From contig KZ627161.1 of NCBI GenBank assembly GCA_002917775.1, positions 2,221,102 through 2,285,101 of the forward strand: a stretch of 64,000 nt of DNA, given 5' to 3'. Made by a program: the position numbers and the translations under genes. The notes under the pieces are model-generated. The model was not told the origin of the DNA. It made no database searches and saw nothing but the letters and a program-made list of their open reading frames with translations. Origin of the DNA: Glaciozyma antarctica PI12 (Eukaryota; Basidiomycota; Microbotryomycetes; Kriegeriales; Camptobasidiaceae). Shown in pieces: positions 43,690-54,278 of this stretch. Within the stretch, counting starts at the first letter, position 1. Each line of letters starts with the position of its first letter.

Positions 43690-44230
43690 CGCGGGACGGC
43701 AATGGGAGGGGGAGGAGGAAGAAGGGAACCTGATGAGGGCTGGGAAGGGAGTGGTACTGGGGATCTGAAGGATCTGAACGGTGGGGAACTAGGGCGTCGT
43801 CGTTGGGGCCGGCGAGGCGAGGAGGACTTTGCTCGTGCCAACCGGTCCTCGTTTGGCCCAGGACGACGGCGCATTGATGAGATGCCTGAAGTGCTTTAGG
43901 ACGAGCTGCACGATCTACGTGGAGCAGAGCGCGAAGACGACGAGGGCTGTCGACTCGGAACCATCTCTCCACCTCGAAAAAGCAGCAACTGACCCTCGTC
44001 CTCCTCCCGACAGCGTCTCTTCAATCTTGGCGGGTCTTCCTTCGTTCAACGTAATCTCCTCGGGCGATACCGATCGACCCCCATAACTCGACTCCCACCC
44101 CTTACCACCGACCACCCCCAGGCGTTCATACCGAATGCCAACTCCTTACGACCCATAAACGCACAACAAGACTCGTCTCTCCCCTCTCTCTCAACAACCA
44201 AATCTCTAAACCAACCAACGACCTTTAACA
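43690..44230. other. Intergenic, 5' flank of the next gene
   Basis: About 540 bp. A frame at 43829-44086 (+) contains ALMRCLKCFRTSC but could not be attached to a gene. The last 80 bases are rich in AACAAC/CCAACC and look like the leader of the gene starting at 44231. Confidence 0.45.
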
Positions 44231-46510
44231 ATGGTCGCCCTCGTTATCAAGAACATCATCATCCCCAACCTTTCCCTCTCCCGGGCCTCGTCTCCCGTCC
44301 CGTCCCCTATCGCGACGCCCAGCTCCATCTCGTCCTCCACCACCGCATCCGCGACCTCGACTCGCCCCTCCAGCATGGATTCGAAGGCTGACGAGGCGCC
44401 CGCTGTCCGACCGAGCGAACGCCGCTCAAGCATCGGGCACCTTGGCACCTCGCTCCTCCGTTCGACCTCCTCCCAACTCCCTACCACCGCCACGTCAACT
44501 CCTCTCCCCCTCTCCCGCCCTCCCTCCGACTCTCGCTCGAAATCTCGACCCCTCTCCGGCGCTCCTGCCCCGTCTCGCCGCTCTCCTGGTGCCGCCATCG
44601 CGGTCCCTCTCCACACGCACTCCCAGCCGCCCCTCTCCCGCCATGGAAGCGGCGTCAAGTCGCTCCTTCCGTTGTCGGGCAAGGCGACGCCGAACGGAGG
44701 CAACACGCCGCTCCCGCACCAGAGTCAGGGCGTGCGTGCGGTCCCGGCGTTGCACAACCTCGAGGAGAGTTACGTCGGCAAGGTCAGCTTGAGACTTGGC
44801 GAAGCCGTCAATAGAGTATTTCTTCCTAGCCCCGGGAGTGCGGAGCTCGGGTGGAATGGCAGGAGTGCGCCGAGATGGTCAAAGGCCCAGGAAGTTGGCG
44901 AGTTGGTCGTCCAGTGCGTTGCTTCTCGCTCTCGTCGTCGACCTTCCGCTGACTCGTTTTGTCGCAGGGAACTCCACGCGTCCCTCCACGACGTCTACCT
45001 CCTTCGAACCCTCCTCCGCTCCTCCGTCCTCAAATCCCTCTCCCTCTTCCTCACCCGCCTCACCGCCCTCCTCATCCCCGCCCAAGCCGGCACCTCGTTC
45101 GCACCCCCTCTCACACCCAAGGATGTCGACACCCTCCCCTCAGCTCTCCGATTCAACCTCGCCGTCGTGCGCAGCGCTTACGAGCTCAAGGAAGGTCTTC
45201 GCACCGCGGGTGTCGGAGCACCTCCGTTCGTCGGAGAGACGCTCAGGCCGTGGGTCGACAAGCTCGAGGAGCTCATGGGCCGCGTTATGAACCCTCTCGT
45301 CGCTAGCGTTAGACTCTCCGTCACCGCCATTTGCATACGGGCTAGGATCGCCGAACCCGCCGTCGCGGTCGGCCAGCCCGAGCTGAAATCGACTTCCCTC
45401 CCTGGCGCCGCGGGACTCAGGTCCCTCTCGCTGGGTCGGGCGGCGAGTGCTAGTATCGCGGCGACGGCGAGCGTTGGGCCGGTGTGGATTCGCGAATTAG
45501 CGGCGGCGCTCGAGGCGATGGCGAAGCTCGTCGGACGACTCGAGTGTGGCAAGGACGCGGACAAGTGGCTTGTCAGCGTTGGAACGTGCGCGGTATGGAA
45601 AGCGATGTTGGCGCTCTCGGCTCGCAACGTCGTCGAGGACGCTGTGCCCGTCGTCGTCGTACCCGTCCCGATCAAGGGCCTCTTCAAGAGTGCGAAACGC
45701 TCGCCATCCCCTCCCGCCTCTCCTCCCCTCGCCCCCATCGACGCTCACCACTCTCGACACCCCTCGCCCCTCTCCTCATCCTCCGAAATCGCCTTCGTTC
45801 GCCTCCTCTGCGAACTCGAACTCCTTGAATCCCGCCTCATCACCTTCGTCCACGCCCTCTCCTCCCCACCGCACGATAACGTTCTCATGAGCGGAACGTG
45901 CGACAACGTTGCCGCCTGCGGGCTGTGCAAGACGGGAAGGACGTTTGACGCCGAGAGCTCGGACGAAGAGGACGATGTCGATGCGGGACAAGGACTCGCC
46001 CAGTCCGCGATGAGGGAGGCCCTCCAGGCGTTGTCGGCCATGATCATCGTCGTGCGCGCTTCGGCCAACTCGCAGGTCCTGAGAAGGGCGCTCTTGGTCG
46101 ATGCGGGCGCTTCGGACGAGTTGGTCAGGCTTACGCCGCTGGCGCTGTTGGCTGGCACGCCCGAGCCGGTCGTCGAGGATCGAGGACCTACGACCTGCCC
46201 TACCCTTGCGCACGCGCTAGATACCCTCCCTACCCTCATCCTCCTACACGTCCTCGCCTCTCGCCTCCCGCCTTCGATCGGGTTCCGCCTTCCGCACGAG
46301 GTCTGGAGACTCGAGTGGAGGGAGTACGATAAGGAGCTTAGGGGGTTCGCAGCGGCGGAGGAATGGACGGCCGAGATTGGGTGGGAGATGAGTGGCGAGG
46401 TTGGGAGGTGTGTTGAGGGGGCTGGATTGAGGGTGGCGGAGAGGGAGAGGGTTGGGGTACTGGCGGTCGCGATCAGGACGAGAGTGAGGGTTGAGGTGGT
46501 CGAGGTTTAA
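44231..46510 (+). CDS. Conserved-looking hypothetical protein, ~740 residues
   Basis: ATG at 44231, TAA ending at 46510. One 54-nt intron (44914-44967; GTGCGT donor, CGCAG acceptor) is a multiple of three, so the raw frame reads through it; spliced, it gives GELVVQELHASLHD. Residues 1-170 are a disordered Ser/Pro/Thr-rich region; residues 170-500 are helical with amphipathic leucine repeats (VYLLRTLLRSSVLKSLSLFLTR, MAKLVGRLECGKD); there is a Cys cluster C-x6-C-x2-C (CDNVAACGLC) and an acidic loop (ESSDEEDDVD) near residue 580; the C-terminus is helical again. The layout suggests a cytosolic scaffold or regulator. I cannot name the family. Confidence 0.78.
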   Translation: MVALVIKNIIIPNLSLSRASSPVPSPIATPSSISSSTTASATSTRPSSMDSKADEAPAVRPSERRSSIGHLGTSLLRSTSSQLPTTATSTPLPLSRPPSDSRSKSRPLSGAPAPSRRSPGAAIAVPLHTHSQPPLSRHGSGVKSLLPLSGKATPNGGNTPLPHQSQGVRAVPALHNLEESYVGKVSLRLGEAVNRVFLPSPGSAELGWNGRSAPRWSKAQEVGELVVQCVASRSRRRPSADSFCRRELHASLHDVYLLRTLLRSSVLKSLSLFLTRLTALLIPAQAGTSFAPPLTPKDVDTLPSALRFNLAVVRSAYELKEGLRTAGVGAPPFVGETLRPWVDKLEELMGRVMNPLVASVRLSVTAICIRARIAEPAVAVGQPELKSTSLPGAAGLRSLSLGRAASASIAATASVGPVWIRELAAALEAMAKLVGRLECGKDADKWLVSVGTCAVWKAMLALSARNVVEDAVPVVVVPVPIKGLFKSAKRSPSPPASPPLAPIDAHHSRHPSPLSSSSEIAFVRLLCELELLESRLITFVHALSSPPHDNVLMSGTCDNVAACGLCKTGRTFDAESSDEEDDVDAGQGLAQSAMREALQALSAMIIVVRASANSQVLRRALLVDAGASDELVRLTPLALLAGTPEPVVEDRGPTTCPTLAHALDTLPTLILLHVLASRLPPSIGFRLPHEVWRLEWREYDKELRGFAAAEEWTAEIGWEMSGEVGRCVEGAGLRVAERERVGVLAVAIRTRVRVEVVEV

Positions 46511-46743
46511 TGCGCGTAGATGGGGTTTGGGATAGTGAGATTTGGAGGTAGACGGTTTAGATTGGGCTTCTCGTCGTTGGAGGTGGTTAGCATGCACGGT
46601 GTAATCCCCTTCTCGCATCAATTGTGACTGGTGAGAGGGTGTGCAGGAGAGCAGGGAGAGCAATCACAACTTCGTGACCGTTGGAGAGGACTCGGCCAGC
46701 GAGATCTCGAATTGCCAATGAAGCGACTAACCCTTCGCAAGCC

Positions 46744-47568
46744 CTACACCTCCGCATCACTCCCGCGATTCGCCTTGGCTTCCTCCATGACCTCTCCCAA
46801 ACTAAAGGTGGCAAGAACTTTAGGACTCCTCGCCATGCGTTCAAACTGCGAAAGACGCACCTGATCGCCTTTGCGAAGACAGCGGCCGTGATGGCGTAGA
46901 ATAATCCTGCGTCAATGGTCTGATACGGTAGCACTGTTACTCTTTCGTTAAAAGGCACTGCGAGTGGAGGGAGAGGGACGCACTGGCCGTCACGCCGCAA
47001 AAGAGGTAGAACACCACCCTCGCTGCGAAAGACCGGTACAGCGCAGTGTTCTTGATCCAGGGGAGCGGCCATTCCCAAGCAATGGTAATGAATCCGTTCA
47101 CCTGAATTCTCAGTTTCAGCGGGCTGGAGAGTGGGGGGAAGGAGGGAGAGCTGACGCACGATGTTGACAATTTGAAGGATGGGGAAGTCGACGATGACGG
47201 TCACGAAGAACTTGGCGCTCGGGGGAGGGCTAAGTTACGCTTCCCATTAGCTTCTGCGTGGGTGAAGGCTGTCAAAAGGGAGACGAAACGCACATAATCC
47301 CCGCAGGCCCCAGTGTTCCGCCGATGACTGCTCCGCCGCATCAGCTTCTTCCCTCTCCTCCATGCACGCACTTAGAGAAAGCACGCACTATCCCAGAAGA
47401 ACTTGCGGTAGAAGATTCCCCAGAGTCCAGCCCAGATGACATCTGAATCCCGCGCGCGCGCTCGTCAGCTCAGTCCCCGTCCGCGCAGCCTGAGGAGGGA
47501 GGGAGCGCACAGTAGGCTGAGGCCAGAGCGAGGAGAGATCCCCACTGATGCATGATTAGGACGCCCAT
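46744..47568 (-). CDS. Small four-TM conserved fungal membrane protein (DUF7727-like)
   Basis: Spliced from six or seven small exons with standard sites: MGVLIMHQWGSLLALASAY, YVIWAGLWGIFYRKFFWD, IIGGTLGPAGI, PPPSAKFFVTVIVDFPILQI, NGFITIAWEWPLPWIKNTAL, YRSFAARVVFYLFCGVTA, GLFYAITAAVFAKAI and GEVMEEAKANRG. ATG at 47568, TAG at 46744-46746. About 150-155 residues with four predicted helices and conserved features remembered for an uncharacterised basidiomycete family: WGS near the start, FRKFF after TM1, LKNTA..YRSF before TM3, and a C-terminal EEAK. The family label is from memory and should be checked. No function known. Confidence 0.75.
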
Positions 47569-48065
47569 TCTGAGTGGCTTGTGCGGCGGGGGAGGCGGGG
47601 GGGAGGGGGAGGACTGAGGGGAGGTGGTTGCTTGACGACGGGGGATCGGTGGGCTGAAAGGAAAGAGGGACTCGACCGGCGAGTGTGAAGGCCACCGGGG
47701 CTTGATAGGAGAGAAGAGCGAAGGTGGAAGGGAGAGGAACGGCGAGGACGGTGGGAGATGGAGGAAGGAGAGGAGGAGAGGTCTTCGAGCTCGTCGTATC
47801 GAGGGGAGTCGTTTCATATTTCGTCGGCGACGACGATAAAACTCGAGAGCCAGGGCGTCAAGTGTTTCGAGGTTTAGTGGAGCGGTAATAAGAAGCCAAA
47901 GCAGAAACCAAGATGGCTGGAACGAAGTGTACCTCGCTACCTCGCTCCCACCCTCCTTCGCACGCTCCGCACCTCTCTCGACGACGACGATGGAACAACC
48001 GCCAACTGTGTCCAACGAAGGGTGCTCATGAGCTAACAAGCTCCAGTGTTCGTTCCTCCCTCCTC
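47569..48065. other. Intergenic, ~500 bp
   Basis: Upstream of the small four-TM gene and 3' flank of the next minus-strand gene. No gene is supported. Confidence 0.5.
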
Positions 48066-49171
48066 CTAGTTCCTCCCATAAATCGGCGGCGCGACCTGCA
48101 CCATCGGCGCGCTGATCTGAATCCCCCTCTTCCCAATTGAGCTTCCCCCGCGCGACTCGGCGTCGTAAGAGTAGTAGGACGACGAGGCGGCGCCGGCGTG
48201 GGGTGCGGCGTCGAGGGTGAGGGAACGGAGGCCGGAGGGAGCGTCGGGGGTCGAGAAGATGGAGCGGAGGGATTTGATCTTCGCGCCGAGAGCGAGGCCC
48301 TGCGAGAACTGTCAGTGGGGGCTATGGAGAGGAAAATTGATGGACGCACGAAGAGCATGTTAAGGAATCCTAGGACAAAGAGGAACCAGGTTGCGACGAG
48401 GGGGAAGCCGTTGACGCTGCGAAGGTAGCCAAGAATTAGCTTCGTGCCGGTGGCCGCGAGGAGAAGGACGAACGCATGGTTCAGGATCGAGCAACCGATA
48501 AAGACCTGCATGATTCCCAGGACTCCGACGCCGAACGTCTCGCCGAGGGGAGGGAAAGCGTAGGCCCAAAAGAGCTGGGTGTACTTGGACGGCGGCGGCA
48601 TCTCCGAGACGAGGACTATGACTGCGAAGGATGAATGCGAAGGATGAAAGGTATCAGCAGAGGGAGGAGCAACAGGTGAGGATGACGAACAGCAAAAGAT
48701 CCGCGCAAGCGTCGAGAACAGCGCGCCACCGACTTGGTCAGGAACGTCCGTGGTGCCGATGTACGAGCAGCCTCCCGTTAGGTTTGACTCCTTCTTCACA
48801 GGGGAGGATGTCGCTGCCGGTGAAGTGGCGCTGGCTACGGCTGATGCGACCGCCCAGGGGCTGTTCGGCTGCATCTCGCGTCGTCCCAGTCCAGCGCCGC
48901 CGACGGTAAGAGCTCCAGAGAGGGCGGAAGTGGAGAGAGGTGTCGAGGCGATGGAGGAGGTGGTGGAGACAAAGGTGGCGTTCGACTTGAGGCCTTCGAT
49001 GTTGCTGGAGGAGACCGTCAGCGAGAAGACCGAGAACAAAGGGACGAGAGCGCACGACACCATGACGACAATCTCCCCGCTGAGGGCCATGCAGATTCCA
49101 ACGATGGAGAGCACACGGAGGAGGTTGACGAGGAGGAAGAGGAGGGAGGACTTGGAGAGGATGGAAGGCAT
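48066..49171 (-). CDS. Four-TM hypothetical membrane protein (DUF7598-like)
   Basis: ATG at 49171 (MPSILSK) chosen over the in-frame ATG 30 codons upstream because the extra N-terminus is not hydrophobic or conserved-looking. TM1 LLFLLVNLLRVLSIVGICM, TM2 VVMVSCALVPLFSVFSL, then a Ser/Ala-rich loop ending GGCSYIGTTDVPDQVGG; introns at about 48620-48690 (VIVLVSEM follows), 48415-48425 and 48305-48350; TM3 GVLGIMQVFIGCSILNHAFV; TM4 VATWFLFVLGFLNMLF; and a cytosolic tail ending VQVAPPIYGRN at the TAG 48066-48068. The CxYI..T.VP motif and helix spacing resemble an uncharacterised basidiomycete family I remember as DUF7598. Function unknown. Confidence 0.75.
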
Positions 49172-49984
49172 GTTGAAGAGGTGGGGGTGGGAAGGCGCCT
49201 GCGCGAGGTTGAAGGACGAGGAACGGGCGATGCGGGTTTGCGAGTGGAACGAAAGAAACAAGGTTGAGCGACCGGCGCGGAGAGACTGAGAACGATGCGA
49301 GTGGGCGAGCGGAACGACGAGGTTGCGAATGATGGAGAGAGGGAGAAGGAGCGGTTGACCGAATCAAGTAGGCTACGAGCACAGCTCGCTTAGCTCCTGA
49401 ATCTTCCCTTTATCCAGCGCACGATGAAGCAGAGGAGGTAGCTGCTCACTGAGGACGGGAGGGACAAAGGGAGAAGCTCAGCCGTCCCTTTGTCGAAGCG
49501 AGGGCCCGTGTCACAAAGGCGATCGCAGGGGAGCGAAACGGCTCGTTAAAGCGACGTCCACACGAGCTAGAGCGTCACAGAGCTGACTGGAAGCTGCGGG
49601 TGGAGCTGCACAACGCAAACGAGAGTTGGGAAGGAGCTCGCAGGAGTGCTCGGCCACGGTGACTCCAACGACGCGCAGCGTGTACTCTTTTGCGTCTGCA
49701 GGCTGGGGAAGTCATTCGCGTCTAATGCTTGTACCGCTGAGAGCAGCTACGTACCTCCGGCACTTGGCGCAGGGCAACACCGTTCCGTCCAGCTCTTCGT
49801 GAGATGAGTCCCCGACCTCACGCTGGCCCTCGTTTGGTCCGGAATGGTGTAGAGCGGAAGGGAAGCAGCCTTGGAAGAGTATAACCTCCTAGCGAAGCAG
49901 AGTGCGAGTTGAGCATGGCGGGGATGAGGAGCTGAACGCTCTGCTCAGTTTTTGAGCTCTCCCCACACTCTCGCAGCTTCCAGG
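49172..49984. other. Intergenic, divergent promoter region
   Basis: About 810 bp between the minus-strand four-TM gene and the plus-strand oxidoreductase. No gene is supported. Confidence 0.55.
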
Positions 49985-51617
49985 ATGGCTGAACAACACG
50001 GTATCGCTCTACTAGGAGCAGGGCTATTCGCCACCAACTCGGTACGCTCACTCCCAGCTCCCAGCCGCAACCCCAGCTGACTAGCGCCTCAGCACCTCCC
50101 CGCTCTCTCCCACCTCTCAACCCGCCTCGTAGCCGTCTACTCTCGCTCCCAAGCCAGCGCCGAAGCTCTCGTCCAAGCATCCAAGGTCTACGCCGCCTTC
50201 GAGGACGTCGCCGTCTACTCTGGTGAACAGCTGGACGAACTGTTGGCGCGTGATGACGTCCAGACCGTCATCCTAGCTCTCCCCATCACCGTCCAGGTTT
50301 GTTGATCCTGCTCGTTCAGTCCCGTACAGCTCGCTAACACTCACGCGCAGCCTGCGATTATCGAACGGGCGTGGAAGGCCGGCAAGAACGTCGTCTCGGA
50401 GAAGCCTATCGCCAAGGACCTGGCGGAGGCGAGGAGGTTGATTGAGCTGTGGGAGGGGACGTACAAGCCCAAGGGGATTCAGTGGATTATTGCGGAGCAG
50501 TTTCCGGTGAGTGAGGACTGCTGGTTCGTGCTGGGAGGGAGCTGTTGGGTGGAGCTAGGTGAGGATGGAGCGCGGTGCGAGGGTCTTAGGGCAGCTGCGC
50601 TGTTGGACTGCCGCTCGCAGGAGCGGCAATTAGTAGCGCTGAAGCTGTTGGATGGCCCTTTGCATTGCTCGCCGCAGGTGGTGCATTCGCTCGGCGACAG
50701 GAGCACCAGGGCAGCCTGTTCTCCCTGCGCGCTTCGTTGGTGCTTTCCAAGGCAAGCTGAGGCCCCGGGGTGCTCGACTGTAGTGCATTTCTGCAGGCTG
50801 TGTCCTGTGCCACCCACAATCTGGTCTGGTCCGAAGCCGTGGACCACCACCTTGGCCTCGCTGCTCCTGCGCCGTCACTGACTCCCCTCGCAGTACGAAC
50901 CCAGCTTCACCAAGGCCCGGGAGCTCATCGCACAAGGCAAGATTGGCAAACTTCGCAGCTTTGGACTCGAGTTCTACGCGTTCGTAGAGAAGGGTTCGTT
51001 TCAGTCTCTCTCGTCGCAGGAACGGTCGCTGACAATGTGTTGCAGGCTCCAAGTACTACGAAACGAGCTGGCGCAAGGTACCCGACTATCAAGGCGGCTT
51101 CCTCCTTGACGGAGGAGTCCACCAAGCAGCCGGTCTTCGCCACATCCTCCCCTGCGACATTACCTCTATCGTCGCAACCTCCTCCCTCCTCCAGCCCCAC
51201 CTACCTCCCTTCGACACCCTCCACGGCGTCCTCTCCACCTCTTCTTCCGCGCAAGGGACCTTCAGCATCTCTTTCGGCATCGAATCGGCGACGAAGCGCA
51301 TGTACACCTTCCGCGGATCAAAGGGAACGCTCGAGGTCGATTTCAGCGGACGAGGAATCCATATCATCACGCTCTCGCTACTCGAATCGGGAGAACAGAT
51401 GGTGATTGAGATTGGCGGGCGTGGAGTCGAGGAGGAGTTCGAGGCGTTTGCGAAGGCGCTCGAGGGAGGGATGGGGAGCGAGGCGGCGGCGTTGGTGCAG
51501 GAGCGAAGTGGGCCAAGAGCCGCGTTGAGGGATTTGGCGTTCATCGAGGGAGCGCTGAAGAGTGGCGAGTCGAGCGAGCGGGTCGACCTGATCGAGCTCG
51601 CGAAGGGGGAGCTGTAG
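49985..51617 (+). CDS. Gfo/Idh/MocA family NAD(P)-dependent oxidoreductase
   Basis: ATG at 49985. N-terminal Rossmann fold: GIALLGAGLFATNS, then HLPALSHLSTRLVAVYSRS, VQTVILALPITVQ, and the family motif VVSEKPIAKDLAEA (EKP, about 50400). The C-terminal substrate domain includes YEPSFTKARELIAQGKIGKL, KYYETSWRKVPDYQGG and LLDGGVHQAAGLRHIL, with the conserved D-G-G-V-H. Stop at 51615-51617. Length about 360 residues, normal. Introns are short except one of 387 nt (50507-50893) that interrupts the segment after EQFP. The substrate (a sugar, inositol or dihydrodiol) cannot be told. Confidence 0.9.
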
Positions 51618-51763
51618 CGAGCTCCACAATGCGATGCGAGCTTTGTGGGGTAGATGTAGACGGTGCCGGGATTTCTCTCTCGCCCGGGACTGCCGCCGTT
51701 CGTCGCTCTCCTGCTTGTGGATCTCGGACCCTCATGCCGTTGGGGAGGAGAGCATTGCCGTCT

Positions 51764-51808
51764 TGTGAGGAGTGCCAATGTGAGGAGTGCCAATGTGAGG
51801 AGTGCCAA
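51764..51808. repeat. 15-bp direct repeat, three perfect units
   Basis: TGTGAGGAGTGCCAA repeated at 51764, 51779 and 51794, in the space between the oxidoreductase stop and the convergent GOLPH3 gene (probably 3' UTR). Confidence 0.92.
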
Positions 51809-51902
51809 CATACGCTCACGTCTCTCGAACACGCAATCTAACGAACCCGATCCCTCATTACTGTAAAATGCCCTTGAAAACCTACGCCACGCCAAACCAT
51901 AA

Positions 51903-54142
51903 CTACAGGAGCGAGTCCATCCTCCTAAAAATCTCCATCACGGCCGCCGCGACCTCGAGATGCAACTCCCTCTGAGCCTGCCCTCCCGTCTGCCCCTCCC
52001 CATTCCCCTCCCCACTCCCAACAATCTCCATCCTCGCAAGCCGGTTGATCTCCGCCAAATTCGCGCTCTCCGCTCCCGCCGCACTCGTCCCTCCGCCAAT
52101 CCCACCGGCGGCAGTCGCGCGCACGGCGCCGAAAGGCCATTGCGAGAACTCGGCGAGTAGCTCGTCGCACTTGGCGAACGCTGCTTCCCGCGCGTCGTAC
52201 CCGAGGTGGATGAGGGCGTTCTCGAGGACGTTGGCGGCGAAGGCGGCGCAGACCATGCTGACGGCGCGGATGGTGCGGTAACGAACGTTCTCGTCGTAGA
52301 GTTCGCTGAGGGGGACGGCGGCGGTGCGGGCGGTGAGGAGGCCGAGGGTACGCTTGAGGACGTCGTCTTTGAAAGTGGGATCCGAGACGGGGTGGGTGGC
52401 CATGTCGAAGAGGAGGAAGTTGCGCTTCTCGGTGCGGAGGACGCCTTTGTCGACGAGACCTTTTGCGAGGCGCTCGCGCACCTGCTTGAGCTGGTACCCG
52501 ATCTTCATCACGTTCCAGGTCTCGCCTGCGTCCGACGTAAGCGAAGGCTCGCACGAAAAGAAGGAGACGACGTACCCGACATCAGGTCAATCCACGTCCC
52601 CACGCTCATCTTCTCCGAAACCTTCATCATCTTGAGCGCCTCGTCCAGCAGCACCTCGCCCGTCAACCGATCGTCCACGACCTCGATGTACCTGCGACCA
52701 CCCATCAGCTCGGCCCTACCGCGGCGACGGGCGAGAACTCACCGATCTGTGAGAGGGAATCGTCTTCGATTCGGATCCTTGACCATGGCAATACGATGTC
52801 GGAGAGCGAGTTCGAGGACGATGCAGCCGCGGAGGGTGTAGGAGATGTTGTCGTTCCAGAAGGAGAGGTAGCCCTGAACGCGTGGAGGAGAATCAGCGGT
52901 TGTTCGGCGTGTGAGGTCCCTGGTGCGAGGTGAGAGGCTGGGTCGAAGGCGCAAAGCAACTGGGACTTCCTGAGACCTGAAGCCGCTTGGGTTGCGCTGG
53001 CCTCGAGCCACGGGAAGCGGCCTTCCGAGGCCTACACCATGCTTCACAGCAGGCAAACGAAGGAAGGCGTTCTTCCAGGTCTAGCTCGCGGTGAGTCTGG
53101 GCGAGCGCGGAGGGTACCCAAGGCGTTCTTGTCTAATGCGAGTTGAGCCCAAGTGCCCCTCCACTTCCATGCGACGAGCCGTTCTTGAGCGTCGCCTGCC
53201 GTCCTCGGGAGGAAGGAGAGGCAGTCGCTGCTGAGAAGGCCGTTCCGCTCACGGGAAGGCAGAGTTATCGACCAGAAGCTGGGCAGCACCAGCATCAGGC
53301 TCTCGCATTCAGGGACCAAGCCCAGCACCTCGCCGGGCCTTCTCTGGAGAGCTGATCCCAAGTCAAGCTTCAACGGAACAATCCCGCTCCTTGCTGGAGA
53401 AGCGAGACCGGCACCGTTCGAGCTCGTCGTCGCGCCCTCCCGCAGCAAGACCCTCTGCGCCAGTAAACTCGTCCGGCAGCTCCACGCGCACGGGGCGGCA
53501 GGACATCGGACTCCGGCTCAAGACAGGGCTTCAAGACTTCTTGCAAAGTACCAAATACCCAATATTGGAAGGGGGAGCGCAACCTGCCACCTGCCTCATT
53601 CGGGAGAGCAGCAAAGCAGCAGAGCACACGCCGCTGGGTGCATTTAAGCACCTGCTGCTCGTCGTTGGTTGACGATAGGAAAGGCTGGGAGGAAGCAGCA
53701 GAGCAGGGACGCCCCAGCTCCTGCTGTTAACAGGAACGAGTCGCCTCCCGCGCGTGTGCTCGTCCTCAGCCGTTCCATCACCACGAGCTGCTGTCGTTCC
53801 CTCCTTACTCCACCTCCCCGAACCCAGTCCAACCCAACCCAAACCAACCACGACGAAACGCACCTGCTTGTCCTTCAATCCCAACAGCAACACCTCCTCC
53901 ATGAGAGTGAGTTTAGGCATGACCCTATCCTCCCCACTCTCCATATCCCTCTGATCAAACGCGACCTTGTGCCCGTTCCCCGCCGGTTGCCCAGAGGGCG
54001 TCGTAGGGCGAGAGGTAGGGGACGTGGCGCCGCCGAGAGAGGAGGGACCGGCGGAAGGTGCGCTCGACTTGTGGGACGAGGAAGGGGGGAGGGAGGAGGC
54101 GCCGCCGCGACGACGGGAGAGGCCTGATTGAGCTGTCGACAT
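51903..54142 (-). CDS. VPS74: GOLPH3/Vps74, Golgi PI4P effector
   Basis: Binds phosphatidylinositol 4-phosphate on Golgi membranes and the tails of glycosyltransferases, keeping them in the Golgi. ATG at 54142 (MSTAQSG); a ~60-residue disordered N-terminus, then [19 protein letters not shown] 990-nt intron (52874-53863) separates this from [20 protein letters not shown], which holds the PI4P-binding Trp. Then [70 protein letters not shown], the beta-hairpin region [10 protein letters not shown] and a helical C-terminus. Stop at 51903-51905. A Gly/Thr-rich insertion near the end is not typical. All core residues are present, so the protein should be functional if the long intron is spliced. 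Confidence 0.95.
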
Positions 54143-54278
54143 GGCTGGGAGTCGGCTGGGGCGATTCAGCGGCGGGGAGGACTCGTCTGACGGGCGCGAC
54201 AAGAATTCGATTTAATTCTCAACAGCTGCAGGTCTGTTTAATTTTATTTACAAGTCCCCTTTGAGGAATGAGCGTCGT

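Noticed and set aside
52882-53863. Protein-coding gene inside the long VPS74 intron
   Set aside because: Frames of 70-134 codons occur on both strands but overlap, have no motif, and none shows splice or start features; noted only as an expanded intron.
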